In this document: in pieces, positions 12,944 through 19,677 of the stretch
Layout of the letters: the number at the start of each line of letters is the position of its first letter
How positions within the stretch are numbered: the first letter of the stretch is position 1
From: Planctomycetota bacterium
GTDB taxonomy: Bacteria; Planctomycetota; Planctomycetia; Pirellulales; Thermoguttaceae
Length of the DNA: 19,677 nucleotides
Assembly: GCA_018897395.1 (NCBI GenBank)
Contig: JAHIKV010000225.1
Span: 1-19,677, forward strand
Reading direction: 5' to 3'
The notes under the pieces: model-generated
What the model was told of the DNA's origin: nothing
Seen by the model: the letters and a program-made list of their open reading frames with translations, nothing else
The model's database searches: none
Position numbers and translations under genes: made by a program

Positions 12944-13558
12944 TTACTGCTTTGCTTCCCCCGCTTCTTTTCCCATTGCCTTCTCCTCGCTCCCCTCACC
13001 CTTCTCCTCTTTCCCCTCACCCTTCTCCTCTCTCCCCTCTCCCTTCTTTACGTCTTTAGGCTCCTCGCTTTTGGGTTTCCTCGGGTGTGCGAACCTGATC
13101 TTTTCGATCATGCGGATGATGGTTTGCTTGTCGTTGGCGACGTAACCGGAGACGGCGTTTAGGGCGTTGACGACGTACTTGAACTTGAGGTTGTAGTCGC
13201 AGTCGAGTTCGACCTCCGTGCTGCTGGAGCCGGCCGGTCCGCGATCCAGCTTGGTGAGTTCGTAAACTTGGCCGTACAGTTCCGCGAAGGAGGACAACTT
13301 CCGTTGGCCCATCTGAATGCCGGCCAGTTTACCGTCGGGGTGGGCAGCGAGGCGGACCTTCACCGGAGGCGATTCGGGGGCGGGGTGCAGTCCCGGGCGC
13401 GGCGAGGCGAGGGGCATGGTGATGCCGAAATCGCCTTCCGGCGAAAAGAGCCTCAGCGACAACATAAAGAAGATGATCAACTGAAAGCAGGCGTCGATCA
13501 TCGGCGTCATGTTGATTTTGATCTTCTTGAATTCGCCGCCGCCTTTTTCGATTTTCAT
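12944..13558 (-). CDS. exbD: ExbD/TolR-family protein, second copy
   Basis: From ATG 13558 the protein has 204 residues. Residues 1-16 are a basic cytoplasmic start. The single membrane helix (about 17-37, INMTPMIDACFQLIIFFMLS) carries the conserved proton-path aspartate Asp22, and a periplasmic domain follows to about residue 160. Its ATG overlaps the stop of the upstream exbD in an ATGA junction, with GGGAG as ribosome site, so the two are co-translated. The tail from about 165 is very charged, with GEGREEK, GEGKEEK and GEGSEEK units encoded by a 21-base tandem repeat. It is likely an inner-membrane stator-type partner of ExbB. An upstream GTG at 13570 is an alternative start. Confidence 0.9.
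   Translation of the reverse strand: MKIEKGGGEFKKIKINMTPMIDACFQLIIFFMLSLRLFSPEGDFGITMPLASPRPGLHPAPESPPVKVRLAAHPDGKLAGIQMGQRKLSSFAELYGQVYELTKLDRGPAGSSSTEVELDCDYNLKFKYVVNALNAVSGYVANDKQTIIRMIEKIRFAHPRKPKSEEPKDVKKGEGREEKGEGKEEKGEGSEEKAMGKEAGEAKQ
12979..13041. repeat. 21-base tandem repeat encoding the ExbD tail
   Basis: Three 21-base pyrimidine-rich units (starting at 12979, 13000 and 13021, each beginning CCTTCTCCTC) plus a partial fourth are translated on the minus strand as seven-residue G-E-G-x-E-E-K repeats. Confidence 0.82.
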
Positions 13559-13995
13559 GGCCGCTCCCACTTCGCGCGGAGGACGAATCTTTCAAAATCG
13601 GTTTCCTGACAAAAGCGGATGACCTTCTGCACTATTCCGGTGGACACGTCCTGGTCCGCCCGGATGATGATCGTGGCGTTTTTCACGTTTCGTCCGAGGA
13701 CGTTCCGGATCGCGTCTCGCTCGCGCCGCAAGGGCTCCTTCAGCGCCTCGGGGGTCATCCGGTCGCCGCCGAAGAGCACTATTCCCGAGGAGAGAATCTG
13801 GATGGTGATGGGCGTTTCCAGAACGCCTCCGGTCGGTTTGGCAAGCTCGCTGCCGGGGAGCCGGATCAACTCGCTCTGTTCGTCCGAGGAAAAGTTCAAC
13901 GTCAATAGAAAGAAAATGACCAACTGGAACGTACAGTCGATCAGCGGCGTCAAATCGGGATCGGAACTGAACGATATGCGGCTTCTGAAACGCAT
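13555..13995 (-). CDS. exbD: ExbD/TolR-family protein, first copy
   Basis: This 146-residue protein starts MRFRSRISFSSDPDLTPLID. The membrane helix (about 17-34) includes LTPLIDCTFQLVIFFLL with the conserved Asp20, which should take protons from the ExbB channel. The periplasmic domain (about 50-146) contains GDRMTPEALKEPLRRE and ATIIIRADQDVSTGIVQKVI, the usual TolR/ExbD dimer fold. Length is normal for the family. It starts 36 bases after exbB and overlaps the second exbD by four bases. The pair of different ExbD proteins with one ExbB suggests a heteromeric stator. Confidence 0.92.
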   Translation of the reverse strand: MRFRSRISFSSDPDLTPLIDCTFQLVIFFLLTLNFSSDEQSELIRLPGSELAKPTGGVLETPITIQILSSGIVLFGGDRMTPEALKEPLRRERDAIRNVLGRNVKNATIIIRADQDVSTGIVQKVIRFCQETDFERFVLRAKWERP

Positions 13996-14031
13996 GCTAT
14001 ATCCATGAGTAAGGGAGGAACGGTCGGCGGA

Positions 14032-15024
14032 TCAACTACTCTTGGCCGAAGCCGGCGGCGCCTCGAATCGCTTCATCAAGTTGCTGCTGACCATGCCGAC
14101 TTCGATCACCAGCCGCGCCAGCCGGTTGCGGACAATATGATAGAAAACCATCAGCGGAATGGCGATCCACAGTCCGACGATAGTCGTCACCAGCGCGGTG
14201 CCGATCCCCACGGCCAACTCGGACGGTTTGGGAGTGGTGGGCGTGTGGGCAATCACGTCGAACGCCATCACCATGCCGTCGACCGTTCCCAGCAGGCCGA
14301 ACATCGGACCGATCTGCGCGATCAGGGCGATGTATCCGTTGCGTTGTTCCATCTTCATGTTCTGTCCTTCGCCGACTTCCTGCATGGCCTCGTGGACGGC
14401 GTCGCGGCCCTCGGTGATTTTCGACATGCCGGCCGCCAGGACCTTTCCCAAGAACGATTTGTCGCTCTTGGCGAGTTCAAAAGCGTCCTGGTACTGCTTC
14501 TGGTTGAGTTTGGCTTCGAAGGCCGCCGCCAAATCGTCGGGGCAGACGTTGTTTCGCCGCATACCCAGCACGATCATCACAATCAGGGCCACCGAATTGA
14601 AGGTGAGAATCAAGAAGATCACCACGTAGCGGAACTTCAGCGACTGATACATCCACACCAGAAAGGTCGCCCGCGAACCTTCCGGTTTCTTGACCTCATC
14701 GGCCGGCGCGTCGGCGAGTTCGTCGTCGATACGGCCGGCGGTGCTTTTTTCCCGCGTGCTGTCCTCGGGCGGATTCACCTCCAATTCGTCTTCGCCGGCG
14801 CCCGGGGCGGATTTGCCGGCGCCCAATTCGCCTTCGTCGGCGCCCGGGGCGGATTTGCCGGCGCCCGGGGCGGATTTGCCGGCGCCCAATTCGTCTTCGC
14901 CGGCGCCCGGGGTGGGCGATGCGCCTTCAACGGCAAGCGCCGAAAAGACCAGCGGCGCGGTCATCGACAGCACCAGCGAGCATAGAACCGCGACCGACCA
15001 GCTTCGTAATATCCCACGACGCAT
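14032..15024 (-). CDS. exbB: MotA/TolQ/ExbB-family proton channel protein
   Basis: The protein has 330 residues from the ATG at 15024, chosen because GGAGG lies five to six bases upstream. A hydrophobic N-terminal segment (about 8-32) looks like a signal peptide or extra membrane helix. Residues 40-81 are six tandem heptapeptides (GAGKSAP, GAGEDEL and related), followed by an acidic linker. The channel core has three helices: about 134-155, about 231-256 (GPMFGLLGTVDGMVMAF) and about 271-297 (ALVTTIVGLWIAIPLM), with the cytoplasmic loop between the first two. The conserved Gly and Thr residues of the ion path are present. With the two ExbD proteins just downstream it would form a proton-driven complex in the inner membrane. 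The N-terminal extension, probably periplasmic, is unlike E. coli ExbB. Confidence 0.92.
   Translation of the reverse strand: MRRGILRSWSVAVLCSLVLSMTAPLVFSALAVEGASPTPGAGEDELGAGKSAPGAGKSAPGADEGELGAGKSAPGAGEDELEVNPPEDSTREKSTAGRIDDELADAPADEVKKPEGSRATFLVWMYQSLKFRYVVIFLILTFNSVALIVMIVLGMRRNNVCPDDLAAAFEAKLNQKQYQDAFELAKSDKSFLGKVLAAGMSKITEGRDAVHEAMQEVGEGQNMKMEQRNGYIALIAQIGPMFGLLGTVDGMVMAFDVIAHTPTTPKPSELAVGIGTALVTTIVGLWIAIPLMVFYHIVRNRLARLVIEVGMVSSNLMKRFEAPPASAKSS
14782..14907. repeat. Coding minisatellite of six 21-base units in exbB
   Basis: Six in-frame 21-base units encode, in order, GAGEDEL, GAGKSAP, GAGKSAP, GADEGEL, GAGKSAP and GAGEDEL at residues 40-81. GCGCCCGGGGCGGATTTGCC-type runs recur along the plus strand. 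Confidence 0.9.
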
Positions 15025-15167
15025 GAGAACCTCCAATACTCGACGTTCCGTCAGAGACGCATTATCTCTTTATTCTACTTCGACTTTTTCGCCGCCACAA
15101 AACCGAACAACTATCCCCTCTATCGGCGGGGGGTAATTATCCAACACAAATTGAATGTTTCGTTTCG

Positions 15168-15196
15168 ATTATATCGATAGTAGGGAGTTGTAACAG
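15168..15196 (-). promoter_or_regulatory. Candidate promoter for exbB-exbD-exbD
   Basis: On the minus strand a perfect TATAAT (15173-15168) lies 17 bases after CTGTTA (15196-15191), a poor -35 match. It sits in the A/T-rich 245-base gap upstream of exbB, about 145 bases from the ATG. It would allow the Exb genes to be expressed apart from the TPR genes. Confidence 0.4.
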
Positions 15197-15210
15197 AATA
15201 ACCTGGTCAA

Positions 15211-15243
15211 TTGGGTGGTACGCCCCCAGTGGAATACACCCAA
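15211..15243. repeat. Small inverted repeat after the 346-aa TPR gene
   Basis: TTGGGTG (15211-15217) and CACCCAA (15237-15243) form a 7-base stem around a GC-rich loop. No T tract follows on the minus strand, so a terminator role is unsupported. Confidence 0.4.
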
Positions 15244-15269
15244 CTTATTCCGACGCGGTTGCCAAGTAT

Positions 15270-16310
15270 TCATTTCCCGATTTTTTTTGCCCAAGGACTG
15301 TCCGGATATCGATCCTTGAGGACTTGTCTGGCCCGATTTGCCCGTTCCGTCATGTGGACTTGCTCCCACAGGTCGGCGAGGTTTGCCAGGGCCTCGGCGT
15401 GAGCGTCGGGCTGTGCGGAGTATAACACGTCGACGCGCAGGAACGCCAGCAGCGCCTCCTGGGTACGGCCGGCCTGTTGCTCGGCGGCGCCTAAAACGTT
15501 GTATGCCCGGGCCATCAGCGGGACGTCTTCCGTGTCGGCCTGCTTGATGACTTCTTCGACCAGTTCAATTGCCTCGTCGGGCTTCTTCATTTTGACCATT
15601 GCGCCGGCCTTGCCCACGCGGGCGGCCGTGCGTTGCCGCCCGGCGGCATCTCCCTCGGCCGTCACTGCAATCACCTTGTCGAAGGCGTCGGCTGCCTGCT
15701 TGGCTTTTCCCTGATCCAACAGCGCCCAACCGACGGCCACTCCGCCGCGCATTTGGTAGTCCGGCCAGGGCGCGCTCTGGAGCCGCGCATAGTATTCCGT
15801 CGCCTGAGTGTACTCTTGGATGGCAACCAACAGATCGCCCACCGCCTCTGATGCCGCGAAATAGTGGTAGCTGTTCGGATTGTTGTCGGCGAAGGCCTTC
15901 ATCAACCGTCCGGCCTCGGCGATTTTCATGCTCCCGCCGAGCGCCAATTTGGTGGCGCAGAGGGCCTTGAAGAACTCGATGTCTTGGCGAATTTCCGGGC
16001 GGCTTGGCTCTTTTTTGATCCGCTCCAGAGCGGCCATGGCCTCCGCGTAATGACCGCCGAGGACATGGTTTTTGGCGGTTTTCAGGTCTCTCGGCTCGCC
16101 GTCGAAGTAAATGGTCAGGATTTGGTTGACGGGGATTTCCTTGGACAGGGCGTCGGCCGAGGTTTTCTGGAAAAGGACCTTTGTCGAGTCCATCCCGACA
16201 ACCCGGCCGGGAGCCGTACCCTGCTCGGTTTTGATGGAATCGAACGCCCGGGCCGCGCCGCCGACCGCAAGGCATACAAACAACGTCGGAATCAGGCAAC
16301 GCCGATTCAT
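15270..16310 (-). CDS. Exported TPR protein with N-terminal beta domain
   Basis: From ATG 16310, supported by GGAG six bases upstream, the protein has 346 residues. Residues 1-22 (MNRRCLIPTLFVCLAVGGAA then RA) form a signal peptide, predicting a periplasmic protein. Residues about 28-72 look like a small beta-rich domain (GRVVGMDSTKVLFQ, then EIPVNQILTIYFDGEP), and the rest is TPR-type helical repeats (for example YNVLGAAEQQAGRTQEALLA, and ALANLADLWEQ). It lies 99 bases after the 1019-residue TPR gene and 245 bases before exbB, all on the same strand. It is probably a scaffold protein working with its neighbours. I do not recognise a named family, and no enzymatic motif is visible. The longer frame starting at 16382 reads through a palindromic repeat and is rejected. 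Confidence 0.82.
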   Translation of the reverse strand: MNRRCLIPTLFVCLAVGGAARAFDSIKTEQGTAPGRVVGMDSTKVLFQKTSADALSKEIPVNQILTIYFDGEPRDLKTAKNHVLGGHYAEAMAALERIKKEPSRPEIRQDIEFFKALCATKLALGGSMKIAEAGRLMKAFADNNPNSYHYFAASEAVGDLLVAIQEYTQATEYYARLQSAPWPDYQMRGGVAVGWALLDQGKAKQAADAFDKVIAVTAEGDAAGRQRTAARVGKAGAMVKMKKPDEAIELVEEVIKQADTEDVPLMARAYNVLGAAEQQAGRTQEALLAFLRVDVLYSAQPDAHAEALANLADLWEQVHMTERANRARQVLKDRYPDSPWAKKIGK

Positions 16311-16348
16311 GATTTTCTCCTCTGCTTCGTGTTCCGCCGTCGCGTTTG

Positions 16349-16383
16349 GGTGGCACACCCTTCGTTCCTCAGGGCGTGCCACC
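16349..16383. repeat. GGTGGCAC inverted repeat between the TPR genes
   Basis: GGTGGCAC-A-CCC and GGG-C-GTGCCACC form a stem with one mismatch around an 11-base loop. It lies in the 99-base gap between the two TPR genes and has no T tract. Confidence 0.7.
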
Positions 16384-16409
16384 GGTCGCTTGCCCCACCC
16401 TGCGCGATA

Positions 16410-19400
16410 CTATTTCGAGGCTGCCGACATTCTTTTTTCGGACGCTTCCAGTCCGCGCTGGTTCTCTTCCATGCCGAGCAACCCTTGAATCTTTCTCAAC
16501 AGCGTATCGTATTGATTGTACCACTTCTTTCCACCCATTTCAGGCCGGAGCCTCTGAATCAGGAGGATGTCTTGTTCCGCCCGCCGCAACTGCTCGATTT
16601 TTTTTTCGCCGGACAGGCTCAGTGCGTATTCCAGGCGGCATAGCGCCAGATTGTATCGTGCCTCGTTGAAGATGTCCTGGTGCGGTTCGCTGAATTGTAC
16701 TTTTCCGGCGATCCCGCCCCACCCCCAAACCAAATAGACGATCTCCCCGTCCTTTTGCTTGGCTTTTCGCCCCCCGCGGATTGCCAGCAGGTAGTAGCCG
16801 GGTTTTTCCCGGCCCCAGTCCTGGTATGTGTAGGCGGCCTCGCGCTGCGCGTCGATTAAGTTGTTGCGGACCGCCAGGATTTCCACGAGCAGGTCCATGG
16901 CGTCGTCGTACTTTCCCAAGCGGCGGAGGCAGCGGGCCAAGCGAATCTGGATGCCCTCGACCGCTCCCTCGCGCGGGGCGAACTCCTTGTCCTCGCGGCA
17001 GATATCGACGATGCGGCCGTAAACCAGGGCGGCTTTCCGATAGTATTTTTCGGCCTCCGGCGGCAATTTGCCCTCGTCCGGGGCCAAGCTGTTTCCCAAC
17101 CCCACGAATGTCTCCGCCACCCAATAGAGCGCGTTGAATGTGATCTGGTTGGCGGGACGGTTGGCGATGCGGGTAAGAAACAACTCGAATCCGCGCGCCA
17201 CCCTGTCCGCCTCTGCCCGGCTGCCTTCGGCTTGCAGCCGGTTCAACGATTTCTCGAGCAGCCGTCCGAGTGTGATGTAAATTTGGGTGAGGTTTTCAGC
17301 CGGCGCGGCTTTTTCCAGGGCGTCCATGGCCTGCTCGGCCTCCTGCAACCGCTCGGTGGCCACGTATGCCCGCAACGCCGTCTTGAAGGTATTCACGCGG
17401 AAGTTTCCGCGGTCGACCGCCTCGCTGCCCGCCTTGGCGAGGGTATGGGCGCCGATTTTTGGGTCGTCAAGCCACCCGACGGCCTTTTCGCCCTGGTCCT
17501 CCTCCATGCAGATTTGCGCCAGCGAGAGCGTCCCTGCCGCCAGCGGATAGGAGACCTCTCGGCCGGCATCGACGCCCTTCCGCAGCCGTTCGACCCCGTC
17601 GGTCAGCATTTGCCGGGCATTGGAGATCATCTCGGTCATTTTGGCCGTGGTGGGTTGTTGCTGTTTGGGGAGCCTGGCGGCTTCGAGATATGCCCTCCAC
17701 AGCGCCTGGCCGGCGAGCAGTTCGGCGTCGCCGCGGCGGGGTGAATCGGCGGATATGCGGCGGAGGAAATCCAACGCCTTTTGCGGGTCGTTGTCTGCCG
17801 CCGCAATACGTATCAGCGTCAACCGGGCGTCGTCGGCCAAGGTGTCTTTCGGCCAATGTTCGGCGGCAAACCGGGCAATGTCCGCGATTCGCCCTGCCTC
17901 GAACCGACGGTCCGCGCCCGGCGGCAGGTCATGCAACAGCGCGGTGTAGGCGGCCAAGGCGATCTTCGCCCCTTGCAGCCCCTCCGGCCGGTCCGTGTAC
18001 CGCCGAGCGAGGAACTCGCCCAAAACCGCCGCGTCGTAATACTCCCCGATAATCCAATCCAGATATGCCAGGCGATAGCGGACTGTGTTCAACTCGTCGA
18101 TCTTCGTCTCCTCGGACGGATGGGCGAGGACAAACCGCAAACATACGAGCGCCTCGGCCCGCATCCGCTCGACTTGCTCCGGTTTCAGACCCGGCTGCCA
18201 CGATTGGCTCCAGGCGAGGCTTGCGCGGTCGCGGGCCTCCGCGTAGCTCTTCGGCGTCTCGATTTGCACCTGTCCGGCGGCCAGCAGCGGATCGGTCAGC
18301 TTTAATCTGGCCTTGAGCTGATACTCGCCCGGATACCGCGCCGCCAGCGAAAACAGCTCCTTGGCGCGTTTCCGAAACGCGCCGCGGAGTCTTGCCTGTT
18401 GCGGATCGTTTTCGCCGATTCCGCGGGCAAGCTCCAAAGCGGCCTCGCCGCCCAGGTATCTGATCTCCGGGGCCGCGTCGTTCTCCCTTCTCGGCCACCG
18501 AAGGCTCTTCTCCCATTCCTCGAAAATCGCCCAGGCCTCTTTGTATTTCTTTACCTCCGGCAGCAAATCGATCTCGAGGGCCATCTTCGTTGCCGCCGAG
18601 CGTATCTGACGAAATCCTTCATCGTCGTCCGGGTCGGGCGAGGCCAAGGCGCCGAGTATCTCGCCGGCCCTGTCGTATTCGCCCAATTCCTTGCAGCAGC
18701 GGGCCTGTTCAAGACGGAAAGAATAGCCGCCCAGCCATCGATTGTACTTCCAGAAGTAATGGGCGAACTTGGCCCGCGCCTCGCGGAGCAAAGTCTTGTT
18801 CTCCTTGCCGCCCGGCTCGTAGGTTTGGGCAAGGTCGTAGTACGTCTTCGTCAAGGCGAACCGAGCCAGCATCATCTCGGCCACCAGTTGGTCGCGCTGC
18901 CCGACCAGCTTGGCGTCGTTCAGGTCGATTTTGTTGAAGCGTTGTTTTTTCTTGACCAGCCTGGCTTCGATCTCCACGAGCGATTGTTGCGCCTCTCGGA
19001 ACATTGCTCGTGCCCGTTCCAACCACAGTTGCCTCTCGGCCGGCGTTTTGCCCGGCCGACGGGCCTCCTCGACCAGCGCCTCTCCACGCTCGATCTTCAG
19101 GTCCGCGAGGTTCCGGCTCGCGCTATCGGCCAACGGATGTTGGGGGTGATCGGCGAGGAATTTTTCGAGGTATTCGCGGGCTTCGTCGAGTTGCTTCTCC
19201 TGCTCCTCCAACGGCAACTGTCGAGCGCCGCCGATCAGCGTAACGCCGAACTGATAGTCGAGCGTCTCCCGAAAATCCTTGTCGGTTTTCGGACTGTCGC
19301 GCAATGATTTCAACAAATCGAGCGCAATGTCGTGGAGTTCCCGCCGACGCAAACCATCGAGAAAGGCCTGGGTATTGTCACCCGCTGGAAGCGGCGCGCT

Positions 19401-19469
19401 AATCAGCCCCAGACAACCGATGGCGATGAATCCGGCCAGAAACCGCGCCGCCCCATTCCAACAATGCAT
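16410..19469 (-). CDS. Large exported TPR protein, first gene of the Exb cluster
   Basis: The 1019-residue protein has a signal peptide (MHCWNGAARFLAGFIAIGCL and on to APLPAG near residue 30), so it should be exported. A Cys at 19 exists but the surrounding residues do not make a good lipobox. The mature part is a long helical solenoid of TPR-like repeats, for example residues near 40-60, AREYLEKFLADHPQHPLADS, EYDRAGEILGALASPDPDDD and RLARCLRRLGKYDDAMDLLV. One run of charged helix (LVEIEARLVKKKQRFNKIDL) may be coiled coil. No catalytic motif or membrane helix beyond the signal is seen. It leads the same-strand order TPR-TPR-ExbB-ExbD-ExbD. It may assemble on the periplasmic side of the Exb motor, which is inferred from context. 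I do not recognise a named family. Confidence 0.85.
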   Translation of the reverse strand: MHCWNGAARFLAGFIAIGCLGLISAPLPAGDNTQAFLDGLRRRELHDIALDLLKSLRDSPKTDKDFRETLDYQFGVTLIGGARQLPLEEQEKQLDEAREYLEKFLADHPQHPLADSASRNLADLKIERGEALVEEARRPGKTPAERQLWLERARAMFREAQQSLVEIEARLVKKKQRFNKIDLNDAKLVGQRDQLVAEMMLARFALTKTYYDLAQTYEPGGKENKTLLREARAKFAHYFWKYNRWLGGYSFRLEQARCCKELGEYDRAGEILGALASPDPDDDEGFRQIRSAATKMALEIDLLPEVKKYKEAWAIFEEWEKSLRWPRRENDAAPEIRYLGGEAALELARGIGENDPQQARLRGAFRKRAKELFSLAARYPGEYQLKARLKLTDPLLAAGQVQIETPKSYAEARDRASLAWSQSWQPGLKPEQVERMRAEALVCLRFVLAHPSEETKIDELNTVRYRLAYLDWIIGEYYDAAVLGEFLARRYTDRPEGLQGAKIALAAYTALLHDLPPGADRRFEAGRIADIARFAAEHWPKDTLADDARLTLIRIAAADNDPQKALDFLRRISADSPRRGDAELLAGQALWRAYLEAARLPKQQQPTTAKMTEMISNARQMLTDGVERLRKGVDAGREVSYPLAAGTLSLAQICMEEDQGEKAVGWLDDPKIGAHTLAKAGSEAVDRGNFRVNTFKTALRAYVATERLQEAEQAMDALEKAAPAENLTQIYITLGRLLEKSLNRLQAEGSRAEADRVARGFELFLTRIANRPANQITFNALYWVAETFVGLGNSLAPDEGKLPPEAEKYYRKAALVYGRIVDICREDKEFAPREGAVEGIQIRLARCLRRLGKYDDAMDLLVEILAVRNNLIDAQREAAYTYQDWGREKPGYYLLAIRGGRKAKQKDGEIVYLVWGWGGIAGKVQFSEPHQDIFNEARYNLALCRLEYALSLSGEKKIEQLRRAEQDILLIQRLRPEMGGKKWYNQYDTLLRKIQGLLGMEENQRGLEASEKRMSAASK

Positions 19470-19507
19470 CCCGAGCCCCCCCGTATATGATGGTTGTCAT
19501 CTAATTG

Positions 19508-19563
19508 TAGGACGGATTTCCCAATCCGTCCCGCTTGGTGGACGGATTAGGAAATCCGTCCTA
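19508..19563. repeat. 56-base perfect-armed hairpin
   Basis: Outer arms TAGGACGGATTTCC (19508-19521) and GGAAATCCGTCCTA (19550-19563) pair over 14 bases. After one mismatch, inner arms AATCCGTCC (19523-19531) and GGACGGATT (19540-19548) pair over nine more around an 8-base loop. It lies 38 bases upstream of the large TPR gene, and its right end abuts the intron-like GTGCG. Confidence 0.85.
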
Positions 19564-19677
19564 GTGCGCTTGTAAGTGTATCGAATCAGCAGGGTGGAAG
19601 TCCCTGTCGAAGTTGGGTCTGAACTTTGTAACCAATAGTAACTGCGTCCTCGTGAGAGGGGGTGGAGAGCAACTGGA
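19564..19677 (+). mobile_element. Possible 5' end of a group II intron (cut by window edge)
   Basis: The segment starts with GTGCG, the conserved 5' end of bacterial group II introns, and continues with structured, non-coding sequence. CAGGG-tggaagt-CCCTG is the type of hairpin often seen early in intron domain I. AAGTT-gggtctg-AACTT, TAACTGCGTCCTCGTGAGAG and GAGAGCAACTGG resemble other bacterial intron starts. The GTGCG directly follows a strong hairpin, as is typical for insertion of class C introns. The reverse transcriptase and domains V-VI would lie beyond the window. The call rests on remembered consensus features only. Confidence 0.45.

Noticed and set aside
11842..13059. 405-codon plus-strand open frame over the xer gene
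   Set aside because: It lies in another frame of the recombinase and ends in repeat-derived Pro/Ser-rich sequence. No motifs are present.

Overview
The window looks like a chromosomal segment of a high-GC planctomycete, probably of the Pirellulales type. This is inferred from gene content, not from a search. The main clues are a TPR protein carrying two RNA-polymerase alpha-CTD-like domains, an ExbB-ExbD-ExbD cluster preceded by two exported TPR proteins, the rpmE-prfA-prmC-murA order, and many short palindromic or low-complexity repeats at gene borders.

Layout. 1-200: C-terminal end of an IS1595/ISXO2-type transposase, then about 500 bases without a recognisable gene. 707-780: tRNA-Thr(CGT). 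893-2215: TPR/double alpha-CTD protein. 2.2-4.3 kb: a toxin-antitoxin island on both strands with hicA-hicB, a Phd/YefM-RelE pair and an orphan YgiT-type zinc-finger antitoxin, separated by repeats. 4.3-9.9 kb, plus strand: tgt (queuosine modification), rpmE (bL31), prfA (RF1), prmC (the methyltransferase that modifies the GGQ motif of RF1) and murA (first step of peptidoglycan synthesis). 9.8-10.5 kb, minus strand: a Phd-VapC toxin-antitoxin pair abutting and overlapping the murA 3' end, with a clear promoter and operator. 10.6-11.6 kb, minus strand: a YhaM-like OB-fold/HD exoribonuclease. 11.9-12.8 kb, plus strand: a XerC/XerD tyrosine recombinase.

12.9-19.5 kb, minus strand: one long cluster read as 1019-aa exported TPR protein, 346-aa exported TPR protein, ExbB/TolQ, ExbD/TolR, ExbD/TolR. 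One TolQ-type and two TolR-type subunits would form a proton-driven inner-membrane motor, and the TPR proteins are its likely periplasmic partners. No TonB-like protein is present. This is the best candidate for a poorly described system here.

The window closes with a 56-base perfect-armed hairpin followed directly by GTGCG and folded-looking sequence that resembles the 5' end of a group II intron.

A recurring theme is that short repeats have entered or redefined reading frames: a linker inside PrmC, the C-terminal tails of Tgt, MurA and the second ExbD, a heptapeptide minisatellite in ExbB, and the stop codon of the HD exonuclease.
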